This document shows positions 1-11,229 of a DNA stretch of 64,000 nucleotides, piece by piece (positions within the stretch are counted from its first letter, which is position 1; every line of letters starts with the position of its first letter). The notes beneath the pieces were generated by a model. That model saw only the letters and a program-made list of their open reading frames with translations, made no database searches and was not told the DNA's origin. Origin of the DNA: Isoetes taiwanensis (taxonomy: Eukaryota; Streptophyta; Lycopodiopsida; Isoetales; Isoetaceae). The position numbers and the translations under genes are program-made. Location of the stretch: assembly GCA_021234155.1 (NCBI GenBank), contig JAJEKV010000004.1, forward strand, positions 24,841,662 through 24,905,661, written 5' to 3'.

Positions 1-1344
1 CCATCTTTTCGCTGGACAAAATTCTGCTCTTCAACAACATTTATCTAATAACTTCAGTAGCAACTCTGCGATTTATGAATCTAATTCTGGGTACTGAGCC
101 ATTACAATATTTGCAAAAGAGTGCGTCTTCGATTTTCATATTCCTGCAGCTGCTTCAGGGAAATTTATTTTGTATGTTTGCTGCTATACAGTTTCAAATT
201 GATCACAGTTTGTTCAGGGAATAAAATTCGAGCTAAAGTGGGAGCTCTGATGCAGTGGAGCATTGTGTTGTGCATTGCGTTACATTATTATGTTGCAGTT
301 TTTCACAGGGCCATGGCTAGGAAGGCACCTAGGATTGGATCGAGGGCTTATGTGCTGTATTTATTGGGTCTGGCTTGGCTCTTGCTCTTCATTCGTCTCA
401 AAAGAGGTAAGAAAGAGTATAGTGGAAAAGACACTAGGGTTTAGGGTTCAAGGGAAATCTCAACACTTTGCTACAACGAAAAAAGGACCCAGGCGCTTTC
501 ACTTGATGTGGATGGAAGCAAGAATATTGTCTATAAGGATATGTGTGGTAAAAATTTGTTAGTAACTAGCATCATCACACCATGACCATTCTTTGTGTCA
601 TGCCTCAATATGACCTTGCATCTCTCTACATCTTCAAGTATTAAGACATTATTGGAGGGCCCATCTCTCATATCTCATTATACATCTTCGAGTATTATTG
701 AAGGGCCCATCTCGATATGTCATTATCTGTTGTAATCCTCTGCATAAAACTTCATACTAAAGATTAAGAGCCAACAAAATGAAAGAAAAAAACAACAGAC
801 AAAAAGAAGAATTTAATGATGTATCTGCAATGATGTTGGATTTCGATGTATGCTTTGCCATTCTTTGTTACCTCTACTAAGAAAGTCAAGGTATATACCA
901 TTGTTTTGGCAAACTTTTTAGACCTATCCAAAAGTTCCTAAATCTTCCTTTAAAAAGTCATTTTACAAAAAAATTATTGCGACAGCTACATCTACATCGA
1001 ACATTTCTCTTCATCTAAATGTGTTTCTTATGATTGATGTGTATATATAGTGTCTAATAAATTCCACACATTTGTTATGCTCTCCCTTGTTTAACTTATA
1101 GATGATTAATAATATACGAGACATGATTAGAGTTATTAACTGTAAATTTAGCATCAAAGATAGTCTAGGTACTTGCCAAGTGGTATTAGAAAGCATTGGA
1201 AACGAATTGAAGACATATTACGTATATGACTGATTGGAAAGCATATTGATTTCCATACCTTCTAAAAGAATGCTTTGCATTTGAATGAACATAATGTTGC
1301 CGTTAATTGGGTTGACTATCATAAATTATGTAGGAGGTTTGCTT
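1..1344. other. Gene-free left edge
   Basis: No gene is recognised. Short open frames (for example 121-444 on the plus strand) show no family motif. A diverged duplication of about 54 bases begins at 627 and again at 681, both containing a GGGCCCATCTC core. The remainder is AT-rich spacer. Confidence 0.6.
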
Positions 1345-1525
1345 TTTTTGGGTTGCCCCTAGGGGGGCAAACCCTTGTTTATGTGGGCTTTTGGCATATC
1401 CTAGGTATATGCTAGAATATCCCTAGGATATGCTGGTGACTGCTAAAAACTTATGATTGGCTGTAAATGCTAGGTCACTTACATTGGTGGGCGGCCGCTC
1501 TCGAAACCGGATAACCCGGAGAGGT
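1345..1525 (+). repeat. 181 bp inverted repeat, left copy
   Basis: This stretch matches the reverse complement of 13672-13851 at roughly 96 percent by eye. The outer hundred bases are essentially identical and the few differences cluster in the inner half. The outer end carries a small palindrome around GGGTTGCCCCTAGGGG beside a T run. The inner end stops 14 bases before the ATG of an SBDS-like fragment. A weaker third copy of the outer part lies at 7278-7352. The orientation relative to the right copy is that of a terminal inverted repeat pair. No matching target-site duplication is visible at the outer ends. Confidence 0.85.
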
Positions 1526-1538
1526 AATTGAGACCACC

Positions 1539-2240
1539 ATGGCCGCCAATAGTCCCTTGCAACCACCATAGGGGCGTAAACATCTCACTAACATCAGCAG
1601 ATGGTGCATCACGAAGAAACATGGCAACCGCTTTGAGATAGCTTGCTTCAAGAACAAAGTCCTTTCATGGCGGTCTGGAGTGTATGTTACTCCCTTTTCC
1701 TAATACGAAGAAGAAAATAAAAGAAGCAAGAATCATGCCTTAACCGGTTTCGCTCTTGTGAACTGCAGGGAAAAGGATTTAGATGAGGTTCTTCAATCAC
1801 GTCTTGTCTATTCGAACGTATCCAAGGGGGTCCTAGCCAAGTCCAAAGAGCTTCTCAAGCTTTTGGAACCCGCGGATGAGAACAAAATTTGCCTTGAGGT
1901 GCTAGGGTCTTAGTTTTCACGTCGGAATCATGACAAGTTATACATTTAAATCCACGAGAGATAAGTTAGTCCTTAGACAGATTTAGAGGTCAATCAATCT
2001 CTCACCAAATACGATCTTGCTAAAGCTTTATTATGCAATGATGAACGTTATGTTTGTGAGATGATCATGACCGAAGACCCCGATTCATTTAAAATTGACT
2101 ATGATCTGTTCTCTTACATGTGACCGCATGATTCTTGAGAAAGGTGAACTGCAAGTGGCTGGAAAAGAAAGAGAAGCACAATTATCAAGTCAATTTAAGT
2201 GATATAGCAACAACTATTGCATTTATTTCCCTTCTAGGTT
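1539..2240 (+). pseudogene. SBDS: SBDS ribosome-maturation factor, N-terminal fragment
   Basis: SBDS helps release eIF6 from new 60S ribosomal subunits. Three exons of its N-terminal domain are visible. Exon 1 (1539-1681) starts at an ATG and encodes KKHGNRFEIACFKNKVLSWR. Exon 2 (1769-1898) continues with EKDLDEVLQSRLVYSNVSKG. The intron between them is GT-AG and splits the expected Val codon. Exon 3 (from about 2131) encodes KGELQVAGKEREAQLSSQF. Damage: an in-frame TAG at 1569 (codon 11), no AG in front of exon 3 (the bases read CGCATG), and a one-base frameshift near 2200 before DIATT. The later two thirds of the protein are absent. The ATG lies 14 bases inside the left 181 bp repeat. The identification rests on family motifs recalled, not on a search. 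Confidence 0.82.
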
Positions 2241-2352
2241 GCAAGAGCTTAGCCCCGAGTATTGATGTTGTTTTGGAGTTGGAAGATTTAAGAAAGAGCA
2301 ACGTCTACCTTCAAATCCCCAAGAGAAGACTGTAGCATGGCCCAATGTTAAC

Positions 2353-2571
2353 TTGGAAGTGGAAAGAATTGCTACAAAATTGAAAGAATGTGTGAGCAGA
2401 AGGATGCTTTCAGAAGGTAAATGCTTACATGATTACATCATTATGTTTTTAAGAAACCACCTCATAAACATGTATGGAAAATGTGGGACTCTGCATGATG
2501 CTCGCAAGATGTTTGATCTGATTAAAAAAAAAGGACTTGGAACATCATGCTTTACGCATTTGTTCAAATAG
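2353..2571 (+). pseudogene. PPR protein fragment
   Basis: The frame encodes LINMYGKCGTLHDARKMFD followed by KKKGLGT, the classic plant pentatricopeptide signature (NxLixMYgKCGxxxxAxxvFD). PPR proteins bind organellar RNA for editing, splicing or stabilisation. Only about two repeats remain out of the ten or more usual, with no N-terminal transit peptide, no E or DYW tail, and a stop just after. The ATG at 2353 is probably not a genuine start. It lies about 110 bases after the SBDS fragment on the same strand and could have arrived with it. A second PPR fragment lies at 8831-9206. Confidence 0.75.
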
Positions 2572-2826
2572 ACGACTTGAAATATGTGCTAAAAATGCAG
2601 CCCTTATAGAAGGCCCTTATTTGTTTGAAGTGAACCCACATAGTTTTGAGGGCATATCCTGAGCTTTTTGGACTGGCTCATGTACTTTGGTCTATTTTAC
2701 CCATTTGTACTATGAATTTGAAAAACATATACCTAGCATCTTTTATAGGTTGTTCCCTGAGCTTTCCAATGCATGCTCATGTTTAGGAAATGGAGCTTTC
2801 TTCTTAAAGTTACGACCCTATTACTA

Positions 2827-4093
2827 CTCTGTTGTAAAACTAGACCAGAAAATGCAATTTGTCATATTTGACATATTTAGACTAGGAATTTGAGAACTGT
2901 GTGCCTAGGATTTTTTTTAGGTCTTTCCTTAAGCTTTTAAATGGATGCCCCCTGGTGGAGCAGAGCTTGCACTTGCTTTCTAAATGACGATTTATTCTAC
3001 ATCATTTGAGTAAGAATTAAGATAGAAAGCAATCTTGATCTATTCATGGAATTCCATGGCATCCCTCTTGGTGTATCGAAACTAGATATCGATAGAGCAT
3101 GGAGGCGGGTTCATTCGGCCCAATTGTTCATCGACATAAGCTCCCTCTTCACCGTTTATATCATTCCACGTGATCCTTATTGTAAGTATAATAATTCTCT
3201 TCAATAAAATCGTAAGTAAATGTGTTGCATCTGCACAAGGCTATTATACAAAATTTGAAACGTTCTGTTATGGAGCGAGGGAAATAGGAAATGGAATCTA
3301 TTATTAACAACCGGATATTCTAGATGGCTCTGTTTTTGTAACACTTGTCATATTTTGGAAGAGATGTGTTTATCCAACAATGAGCTCGGGTATATCAACT
3401 TCTCGCCCATGGAATGACTATGAGGAGCTAGGGAAATGGATAACATTACATCACGATGCTCTGCTGTAAAACTAGACCAGCAAATGCAATTTGTCATATT
3501 TGACATATTTAGACTAGGAATTTGAGAACTGTGTGCCTAGGATTTTTTTTAGGTCTTTCCTTAAGCTTTTAAATGGATGCCCTGTTGGTGGAGCGAGCTT
3601 GCACTTGCTTTCTAAATGACGATTTATTCTACATCATTTGAGTAAAATTAAGATAGAAAGCAATCTTGATCAATTCATGGAATTCCATGGCATCCCTCTT
3701 GGTGTATCGAGAGAACTAGATATCGATTAGAGCATGGAGCGGGTTCATTCGGCCCAATTGTTCATCGGCATAAGCTCCCTCTTCACCGTTTATATCATTC
3801 CACGTGATCCTTCTTGTAAGTATAATAATTCTCTTCAATAAATCGTGAAGTAAATGTGTTGCATCACGCACAAGGCTATTATACAAAATTTGAAATGGCG
3901 ATCTGTTATGGAGCGGGGAAATAGGAAATGGAATCTATTATTAACAACTGGATATTCTAGATGGCTCTGTTTTGTAACACTGTCATATTTTGGAAGAGAT
4001 GTGTTTATCCAACAATGAGCTCCAGGTATATCAACTTCTCGCCCATGGAATGACTATGAGGAGCTAGGGAAATGGATAACATTACATCACGAT
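2827..4093 (+). repeat. Tandem duplication, two units of about 632 bp
   Basis: Unit 1 runs from 2827 to 3458 and unit 2 from 3459 to about 4093. Both end with the same ACATTACATCACGAT string. The copies differ mostly by short insertions or deletions of 1 to 5 bases and very few substitutions. A short coding-like frame in each unit (near 3045-3210 in unit 1) reads HGIPLGVS and FTVYIIPRDP but belongs to no family I recognise. The indel-only divergence suggests either a very recent duplication or an assembly artefact. Confidence 0.9.
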
Positions 4094-5495
4094 GGTGATA
4101 GAAAATATAGAGTTGCTTTTCATATTGGATCTACTAAGGCAAATAGAAGACTTTGTATGGCAAATCAATTTATTGTTATTCTTCTTCTTTAAACCCCGTG
4201 TGGTAATACGAGGGCACTAGGGCACTGCTAGGTGAAACTAATTGAAGCTGCAATTCAATCAATATTCACTTTTGTCGGCCAATTTAAACATCTTTACTTT
4301 CTTTGTTGTTTATGAAAAAACGAATTTGAAGAATATGGAAAATGCTCATGGATAATGACACTCATGGAGCTTGCAAGGAAACACTTAAGGTTATTATTTG
4401 TTGTAGTGCTTTCTAAAATGGAGTGTGTTTGGCGCCATGACAATTGTTTCACATAAAATAGACTTGAGCAAGCATTGCTTTTTCGTATATTCTGCTAATG
4501 TTACTTCGTATAACTTTTACTTGATGTAACTTATAATATAAGCAATAAACATCCAGTGTCATTCATTATCTTCATGTAACATACATAAAGTAACCGACAT
4601 CGATACAAAGGTTCAACATTTTTTGATATTGTTTACATAATCCATGGAAAACGTTGTTAAAGCTTTGAAAAAAAAAATTGTTATAATAAGTTACAAAAGT
4701 TGGCTTATTACTGCAAGCCCTTCTTATTGCGGCCAAAACATTTACAGGCCGAACTTATGCCCAGCAACGCTGGGCACCAGAAGAACCGATCTGGCTTCTA
4801 CAGTTGTGTGCAAATTTGCCAAACCTTCAATGCTGATGTGAGGAGCGTTTGCTTGTGGTATTCTGGCATCATGGACCACTTTGGGTATTGGAACAGGGAT
4901 GCCTATCAACTATACAGCATTGCTTGCAGTGGTTGCATTACCTCTCAGTAAAAACACGAGAGAATTGGAGTTACTGATCAAATTTACGGGGGTCCTGTAT
5001 GGCCGGAACCACTACCATGGAATGCTGCTTTCCGACAGATTCCAAAAGTATGAGAGTCGCTTATGGGTTTGGGAAAGTTGGAGATTTTGGCTTCAACTCT
5101 ACGAATGTCTTTGTGGCAAAATCGGAGTTTTGCAAATATTTGGCATGCAAAGGGCTTCGGGATTGCGGGCGACTGCGACATGCATCTAAATCCATTTTGC
5201 GGGATCCTCCCCCCATTTCGCTTCCTCGGGGAGCTTCATTAGACCTAACCGTTTATGCCTTTGTTCTCGGAATATCGGTCGCGATGCCCTTTGTTCTTGG
5301 AGTTTTACGGCTATGGCAGGCATCCAGGGAGGAGTTTTTGCATGGCAGCTCTTAGCCCTTGTTCTCTTTTTTTTTGTTATGGCTGCCATTATCCATAGTT
5401 CCTGTGCCAAAGAAATCATCGTTGGTGGATCTGCTGCTTATGGAACCGACCTCTTATTTTGTTGGTGATCTGTTGTTTTTTTAGATTGTTTAGCT
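4094..5495. other. Unassigned spacer with weak coding-like stretches
   Basis: Plus-strand frames at 4700-4951, 4881-5189 and 4999-5355 overlap in different phases. They include hydrophobic segments (one near 4860-4950), but none gives a family motif and no splice chain could be built with confidence. The GC content between about 4980 and 5345 is higher than its surroundings, which may mean an old exon. Confidence 0.4.
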
Positions 5496-5580
5496 GTTAT
5501 TTTTAAACATACTTTGCAGGGTATGGAAATTTGGCATGTTATTTTTAGACATACTTTGCAGGGTATGGAAATTTGGCATG
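5496..5580 (+). repeat. 42 bp tandem repeat, two copies
   Basis: A unit beginning GTTATTTTTA and ending ATTTGGCAT is present twice at 5496-5537 and 5538-5580, differing by about one base. No function is evident. Confidence 0.85.
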
Positions 5581-7277
5581 TGTCCAACGACATCCATATG
5601 CCAAAGGCGATCAGGTCTGGTCATATAGTTTGTGTGGATAGTACAATGAATCAACCAACCTTTGTTAGTAGTTAGTCTGATGAGTAGAATATGCACAACA
5701 CAAGTTGAGACAATATTTTTCTTCTTACTTAGAAGATTTCTCCTTCTCAAGAATAGCAAATCAGTGCATCTGCGCATAGGTTTTACCCTTTCCATCTCAC
5801 TATTACTATTTTAAAGACTTATGTTCTTATTATTTTGTGCTTGCAATGCGCATGGAATGCAGATGTGCCATCCTCAAGTGGCTCTTAGCAGCAAGGCAGC
5901 ATGTGTTATTATATTCGAGAATTGATTCATTTTATCGCTGGAGGTCAAACACTCTATCCCTGAAACCTCACTTATATTTTAATTATTAAAGGAAGAATTT
6001 GTGCTCAGCCTATTTCTTAGACAAGGATAGCAACTTGCTCTCGTGAATAATTTGTCCATCATTCTTGGGATGCCTTTGAAATTCATTGATAAGTCATTTC
6101 GAAGGTATTTACTGCTTGGTTACTTTAGAGATGATCATTTGCTTCCGTCTTTTGCTTTTGTACTGCTTTATGCTTGGATCTTAGCATACGATTCTAAAGA
6201 TAAAAGGCTACGCAGTTGTTTTCTATGTTGGTTTATCCAAAACCCTGCTTGGATCTACTAGAGCAATTTCTGTGTATATAGTTGAGCATACCAGGTTGTG
6301 GTAGACATGCCCAAACTGGGCAATTTTCTCTGGACATTACAACATAAACTCTGGAAGGTAACATGCTTAATAGAATAACGGTTGGATATGTGACACTTTT
6401 ATTGGATATTTTGTTGAGATCGTGCTGATATGCATGCATGCATTACCACCAATACGTCCTCTATGCTTGCTTACAGTAAAGACCCTAGCCTTTTTGTATG
6501 TTCTGCATTTTAAATGTATAGATTGTTAAGAGGTCCATTTGTGTTGGATCTCTCAATTGTGAAGTGTCTTAGCAAGAAGGCAAGTGTGTGGGAATCGTAG
6601 TCATAACCATGTGCTTTTTTGTTACTAAAGAAATTATATTAAAGCCTCGAGAGGCATTGTGATTGATTCCACAAATAAATATTTGTCATTCCTGGACATA
6701 TGCTTGCCATGATGGCAAACCCATAAAGTGGTGGTTTTACATTTCTAGTTGATTTTACCTTGGTTCATATTCTGGTGTCCCGGTACATTATAAATGATTT
6801 TACATTGGATTGAAGGCTAGATCTTTGAGACAAGAGCAATTATGACAATTATGATGTCCATTGTAGCTATGATTTTAGCTTTAATGTAGCCTCCCTCTCG
6901 AGAAATATGACATAAAGTTCTCATTTTTACTTTGCTTTGGTGCATTAGATGAGATTTGGAACTTTGTCTCATTGCCATTTTGTAATATGGAAGAGGATAT
7001 TTGCAAATGGCTGATCGATTGCTAACTTGATTGCTAACTTGATACCTGGTATTTGTGTTCGAACTAGAACTTGCATTTAAAGAAAGCACCAACGAAATCA
7101 TCATTCTTGCTTCTCGTTTTTCGATATGTTCAAGGTTTGAATGGAACCAATGGATTGTGTTTCTTTTTCCTCTTTGCAACATTCAATTTGTGAGTTATTA
7201 GCGTATTTGAATGCCTTGCCTTATGAATTATGAATTGGGCATGGAAATAGCATTCCACTGATATGTTTGAGTCCAGT
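5581..7277. other. Gene-free AT-rich spacer
   Basis: No family motif was found on either strand. Short frames (6043-6261 plus, 6817-7182 minus) have the composition of translated noncoding DNA. Confidence 0.5.
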
Positions 7278-7352
7278 TTTTTGGGTTGCCCCTAAGGGGA
7301 AAACCCTCATCCATGTGAGTTTATGACATATTCCAAGTATATGTCAGTATAT
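7278..7352 (+). repeat. Diverged third copy of the 181 bp repeat end
   Basis: About 75 bases match the outer part of the repeat at 1345-1420: the GGGTTGCCCCTA start, then the alternating ATATGC-rich stretch, with several substitutions. It has the same orientation as the left copy. Its presence shows the repeat belongs to a dispersed family and weakens the single-element reading of the outer pair. Confidence 0.65.
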
Positions 7353-7406
7353 GCTCGAAAACATGACTTTGAAGTGTGATTTAAGCCATTTCACTCTCGG
7401 GTCACG

Positions 7407-8543
7407 GAGGGCAACCCTCCGTGCGCAGCACCTTGTTTTTTTTTTTATCATTGCAATGCAACTTATTTTATCCTGTATTTCAATGAATATAGTTCTAGTT
7501 TTTCTCATACGAAAAAATAATTTTTATATCCTTCGTTCCCAATTATATATTCTTATCGATTGTAATATGTTGATGGTCTTCAGCATTCTCTCAAATGAAC
7601 AATGATTATTACTATGTTTTGGATAAATGTTATTGCTCTACATCATAAGATTCTATGTGCTCGAATCAGCTCATGCACCATGGAACAGATAAACTGTGAC
7701 GAGTCTGCTGAATTGACATATGCTTAAGCTTGACACACAAAATTGCAGATGGTGAAGAATTGAATCTTCATTACCATTGAACTTTTATACTCCAAATTCA
7801 ATGGACAAATGCTTATGAGTTCAATATAATCAGTAATATTAACATTCAAAGGAATCAATATTTTCAATTGATACAACATCCAACTTTATCAAGTCAACTC
7901 GGAAGCTTCCAATTCAACCACGATCCTCAGCTGCATTGCTGTCGTCACATTGCCCGCTGCTTGCTAATTCATTGTACATGCACTCACTGGGGTTAGTCCT
8001 CGCGTGACTAAGTAAGGATCCCCGACCACCCTTGCATGCATGGAAATATCTTGGAAACCTTGGATAATAATAACATAAGCACAAGCAAAGACACCAGATT
8101 CTATATGAGTACAGTGCTAGCCAATGACAAATAATCCAAGGAAATACCAAACATGAGTATTCGAAGCAGAGAAACATAGTCAAATTAACAAAACATCGTA
8201 ACCATAGCTCCGGGACAATGGGAAGCTCAGCCAGCCTACATGCAGGCCTTGTTAGCAGAAACATGCCCAGCCAGCTCACATTCCGAGCCCTGTAGCGGGA
8301 GTGGTAGGGTGAACCTCTGTATGTGCATACCCTTCCCAATCCATGTCTAATATTTTGAGCCCTATATATTTATAGATCAATATTGATGGTTTACAATGAG
8401 GCCATGTCAGATTTTATGACACATGGATAGGTTAGACTTTTAGATAATATGTGACATTCGAAGTTGAGCTGTTGCGCTAAAAATTTGATAGTAATTTCAA
8501 AAAAAAAAAAAAACAAGGTGCTGCGCACGAGGGGTTGCCCTCT
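7407..8543. mobile_element. Non-autonomous TIR element, about 1.14 kb
   Basis: Terminal inverted repeats of about 35 bases, followed by an inner T or A run, are visible at 7407-7450 and 8500-8543. The shared core is GTGCGCAGCACCTTG next to the T run, preceded outward by GAGGGCAACCC. The interior has no recognisable transposase; a 141-codon minus-strand frame at 7914-8339 has no motif. No clear target-site duplication is seen. The GGGTTGCC-type end next to a homopolymer also occurs in other repeats of this window. Confidence 0.7.
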
Positions 8544-8830
8544 GATGGCTCGAGGTTGTGGTTTCATGGGTTCTGTTTCGTTCTTTTGTGTTCGAATGAA
8601 CGCAAGAACAATAGTGTTTTTTATTAGTAAAGTTGCTATTCATTGGGATGGTTGTATATGTTGTTCTATCATGTAGTGATTGTTATGTAGGTTTTATTAA
8701 CACAAATTGACTGAGTTCATGTGATTATATTGGTTATCTAGAGTTGTAACATTTTGATCAGCATGTATGCCAAGTCTCATTCAGTTACAGAGGCACAGAA
8801 TATCTCTGACCATCTCGTAATCAGAAATGT

Positions 8831-9206
8831 AGTCTCATGGAATGAAATGATTGGTAGGCTGTATTGAACATGGATGTGGAAATGAAGTTCTGACCAGATG
8901 TTGTCACATTTTTTTGTGGCTTAAAGTGCTCTGGCAGCATAGGGGCTATTAACAAGGGCCAAGAGATACATAGAAAGGTGCAGAAGGGTTTGGATAAAGA
9001 CTGGTTTGTGGGCACCACATTGATTGACCTTTATGCCAAATTTGGCTTGCTGTCAGAGGCACATGAAGTTTTTAATAAGCAGGAATTTAGGACTGTTGAG
9101 TCATGAAATGCACTTGTCTCAGGGTATCCTGACAATGGTATCTGGTATGGAAGCTTTGAGATACTTTACACATATGCAAATGGAACAAAAGCAACAATTT
9201 GAATGA
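8831..9206 (+). pseudogene. PPR protein fragment
   Basis: The plus strand from 8923 encodes KCSGSIGAINKGQEIHRKVQ, then LIDLYAKFGLLSEAHEVFNK and NALVSGY, all typical of plant PLS-class PPR repeats. Damage: TGA where a Trp is expected just before NALVSGY (near 9103), and frame changes on both sides (SWNEMIGR before, EALRYFTHMQ after, in other frames). Only about three repeats survive. It may come from the same kind of parent gene as the fragment at 2353, but the copies do not overlap enough to decide. Confidence 0.75.
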
Positions 9207-9471
9207 GAAAGTTGTAGACTTTATTAACCACATTTGCAGTCGAAAATTGATGAGAAAATCTAGGCAAACCTGTGAATGTTTTTAACCCTTTATTTGGGAG
9301 GCGAGGGGGTGCAAATACTATCATTACACCATTGCAAATAGAAGGCACACATTTGGGCAGTTGTCTTGATTTTGGCATATACTATAGTATTACACACATA
9401 TTGCGAAAATGCTCCTGGACTTAAAGTCATATGGTAGTCATTGTCAAAATAAATGTTTAGCATACATAATT

Positions 9472-9834
9472 ATCCATAGAACATCATTTTGCTAATTTTT
9501 CCTTTACGCCTTTAACCCCATTTTATGGGGACGTTGGTCTTCTAAATATTAGCAAATGCTGAATATACAACATCGCAAATATCCATAGAACATCATTTTG
9601 CTAATTTTTCCTTTACGTTTTTAACCCCATTCAATGGGGATGTTGGTCTTCTAAATTTAGCAAATATTGAAATTACAACATCACAAATACGTGGCATGCA
9701 TATTTGGGTGGTTGTCTTGAATTTAGCATATACTATATCATTACACATGTAGAGGATCTTCATTGTCAAAATGCTTCTTGACTTAAAGTCAAATGATTAT
9801 GAAAATGCTTCTTGACTTAAAGTTAAAAGATTAT
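9472..9834 (+). repeat. Local tandem duplications (109 bp and 34 bp units)
   Basis: A 109-base unit starting ATCCATAGAACATC occurs at 9472-9580 and again at 9581-9690 with small differences. Next to it a 34-base unit starting AAAATGCTTCTTGACTTAAA is repeated at 9768 and 9802, with a related stretch near 9405. No gene is present. Confidence 0.8.
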
Positions 9835-11229
9835 CACGTATGGTTATCCATAGCAATAGCAATGGTGCACAATGTGATGCAACAGAGAATTAGTTTATTG
9901 TTTTTATTTCCTCATTTCCATAAGTTAACGATTCTCCATATGTTTGAGATACAAATTATTGTTCCAATTTTATATTTCGCCCATATTATCTTCTATTTCT
10001 CTCAAATATGATATTTCATTAGTTACCACATCTATTTGCGTACCAACGAATTTCTATGCTTATGTTTTTTGTATATATGCGGAATCCAAATAGAAAGATT
10101 CCACAAAGAAAATCCTTGAACCCAATTTTATCAACCTTCACCACACCTATAGTACTTCTCATTGAGTAAAAAGAGTCCCCGTACAATCATCATTTTTATG
10201 CAGCTTTTTGAAATACACTGCCAAGTTCTTGCCAATATTTGGAAATTGTCCCATCAAGACCCAATATATATGCTTACTACCTCTTGATACCTGTGTAGAA
10301 TGCATGTGGCCATGCAACTGTGGTGCCCATAAAAAGAAACATGCTTATAATGTCTGTAAACATTTGAATTCATTGGAAACATAAAGGAGAGATTCATTGG
10401 CCAGTTTGTTGTTCTAGAAATGTAGCTTCTTAGATGATTGACCGTGCAAAAATAATCAAAGAAGATGGTAAAAATCAAGACAAGCTGACATTCTATGTCC
10501 ACCAATTGGCACTTTAAACACAAACCAGAAAATTAGCCGAACATCTTCTCGAACACGTCTAATATTTGTTGGTGGTCACCACGGCAGGGACCTTTATATC
10601 TTACTGACATCTATCAAGCCTACATTCTGATACATCAAAAATAAAAAATGAGAAATCTCCATCTCCACATGCGGTATGATTTAAAAAAGCTTACTTGAAG
10701 AATCGCCAACACTGACTTTTCCATGTTAAGAGTGTACATATGCAATCCTCTAATTCCACTTGCAACCTGCCAAGGGACCTCTTAAGCTCATTCGGATCTT
10801 GTGAGACGAATGTGACACAATTTCGCATGTCAACTTCTGCACGCGTTCGAAGAGCTGTCATCTTGTCTTCATTTATATCACATGCAATCCGCATTGCTTC
10901 ATTTTATTATTACAATTTATAACAATGTTGCAGGAAAGACTTGGTGACGTAATCTTCTGCAATCTATAAAAGCTTTACAAGATGTGCAAGTAGAATTATG
11001 ATGCTAATTGCAATTTGAAGAATACTGACATTTCTCTACATTATTCGTCACTTATTAAGCACTTGAACATAGAAACAGTTTAACAGTTCCCGCATATAGA
11101 TGATTAGTGGTGCTACGGTTCTGATTGAAATAGTGGGTTCAGGAAGTGCACAAGTAACGATGATGCTTTGCAAGAATGGTGGATAAAATTATAAATGCGA
11201 GCCTCTTAATGCTGTTTAAATCTGGTTTA
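9835..11229. other. Spacer with one unassigned minus-strand frame
   Basis: The only coding-like stretch is minus strand 10691-10894, which reads ACDINEDKMTALRTRAEVDM and then PNELKRSLGRLQVELEDC, a charged helical sequence that looks like an exon. I do not recognise the family. The remaining sequence is AT-rich and featureless. Confidence 0.4.

Noticed and set aside
5360-5470. Phytocyanin-like string (CAKEIIVGGSAAYG) on the plus strand
   Set aside because: Too short, with no copper-ligand motifs downstream and a stop soon after.
7914-8339. 141-codon minus-strand frame
   Set aside because: Lies wholly inside a TIR element, has no motif and a Cys/Tyr/Leu composition typical of translated noncoding DNA.
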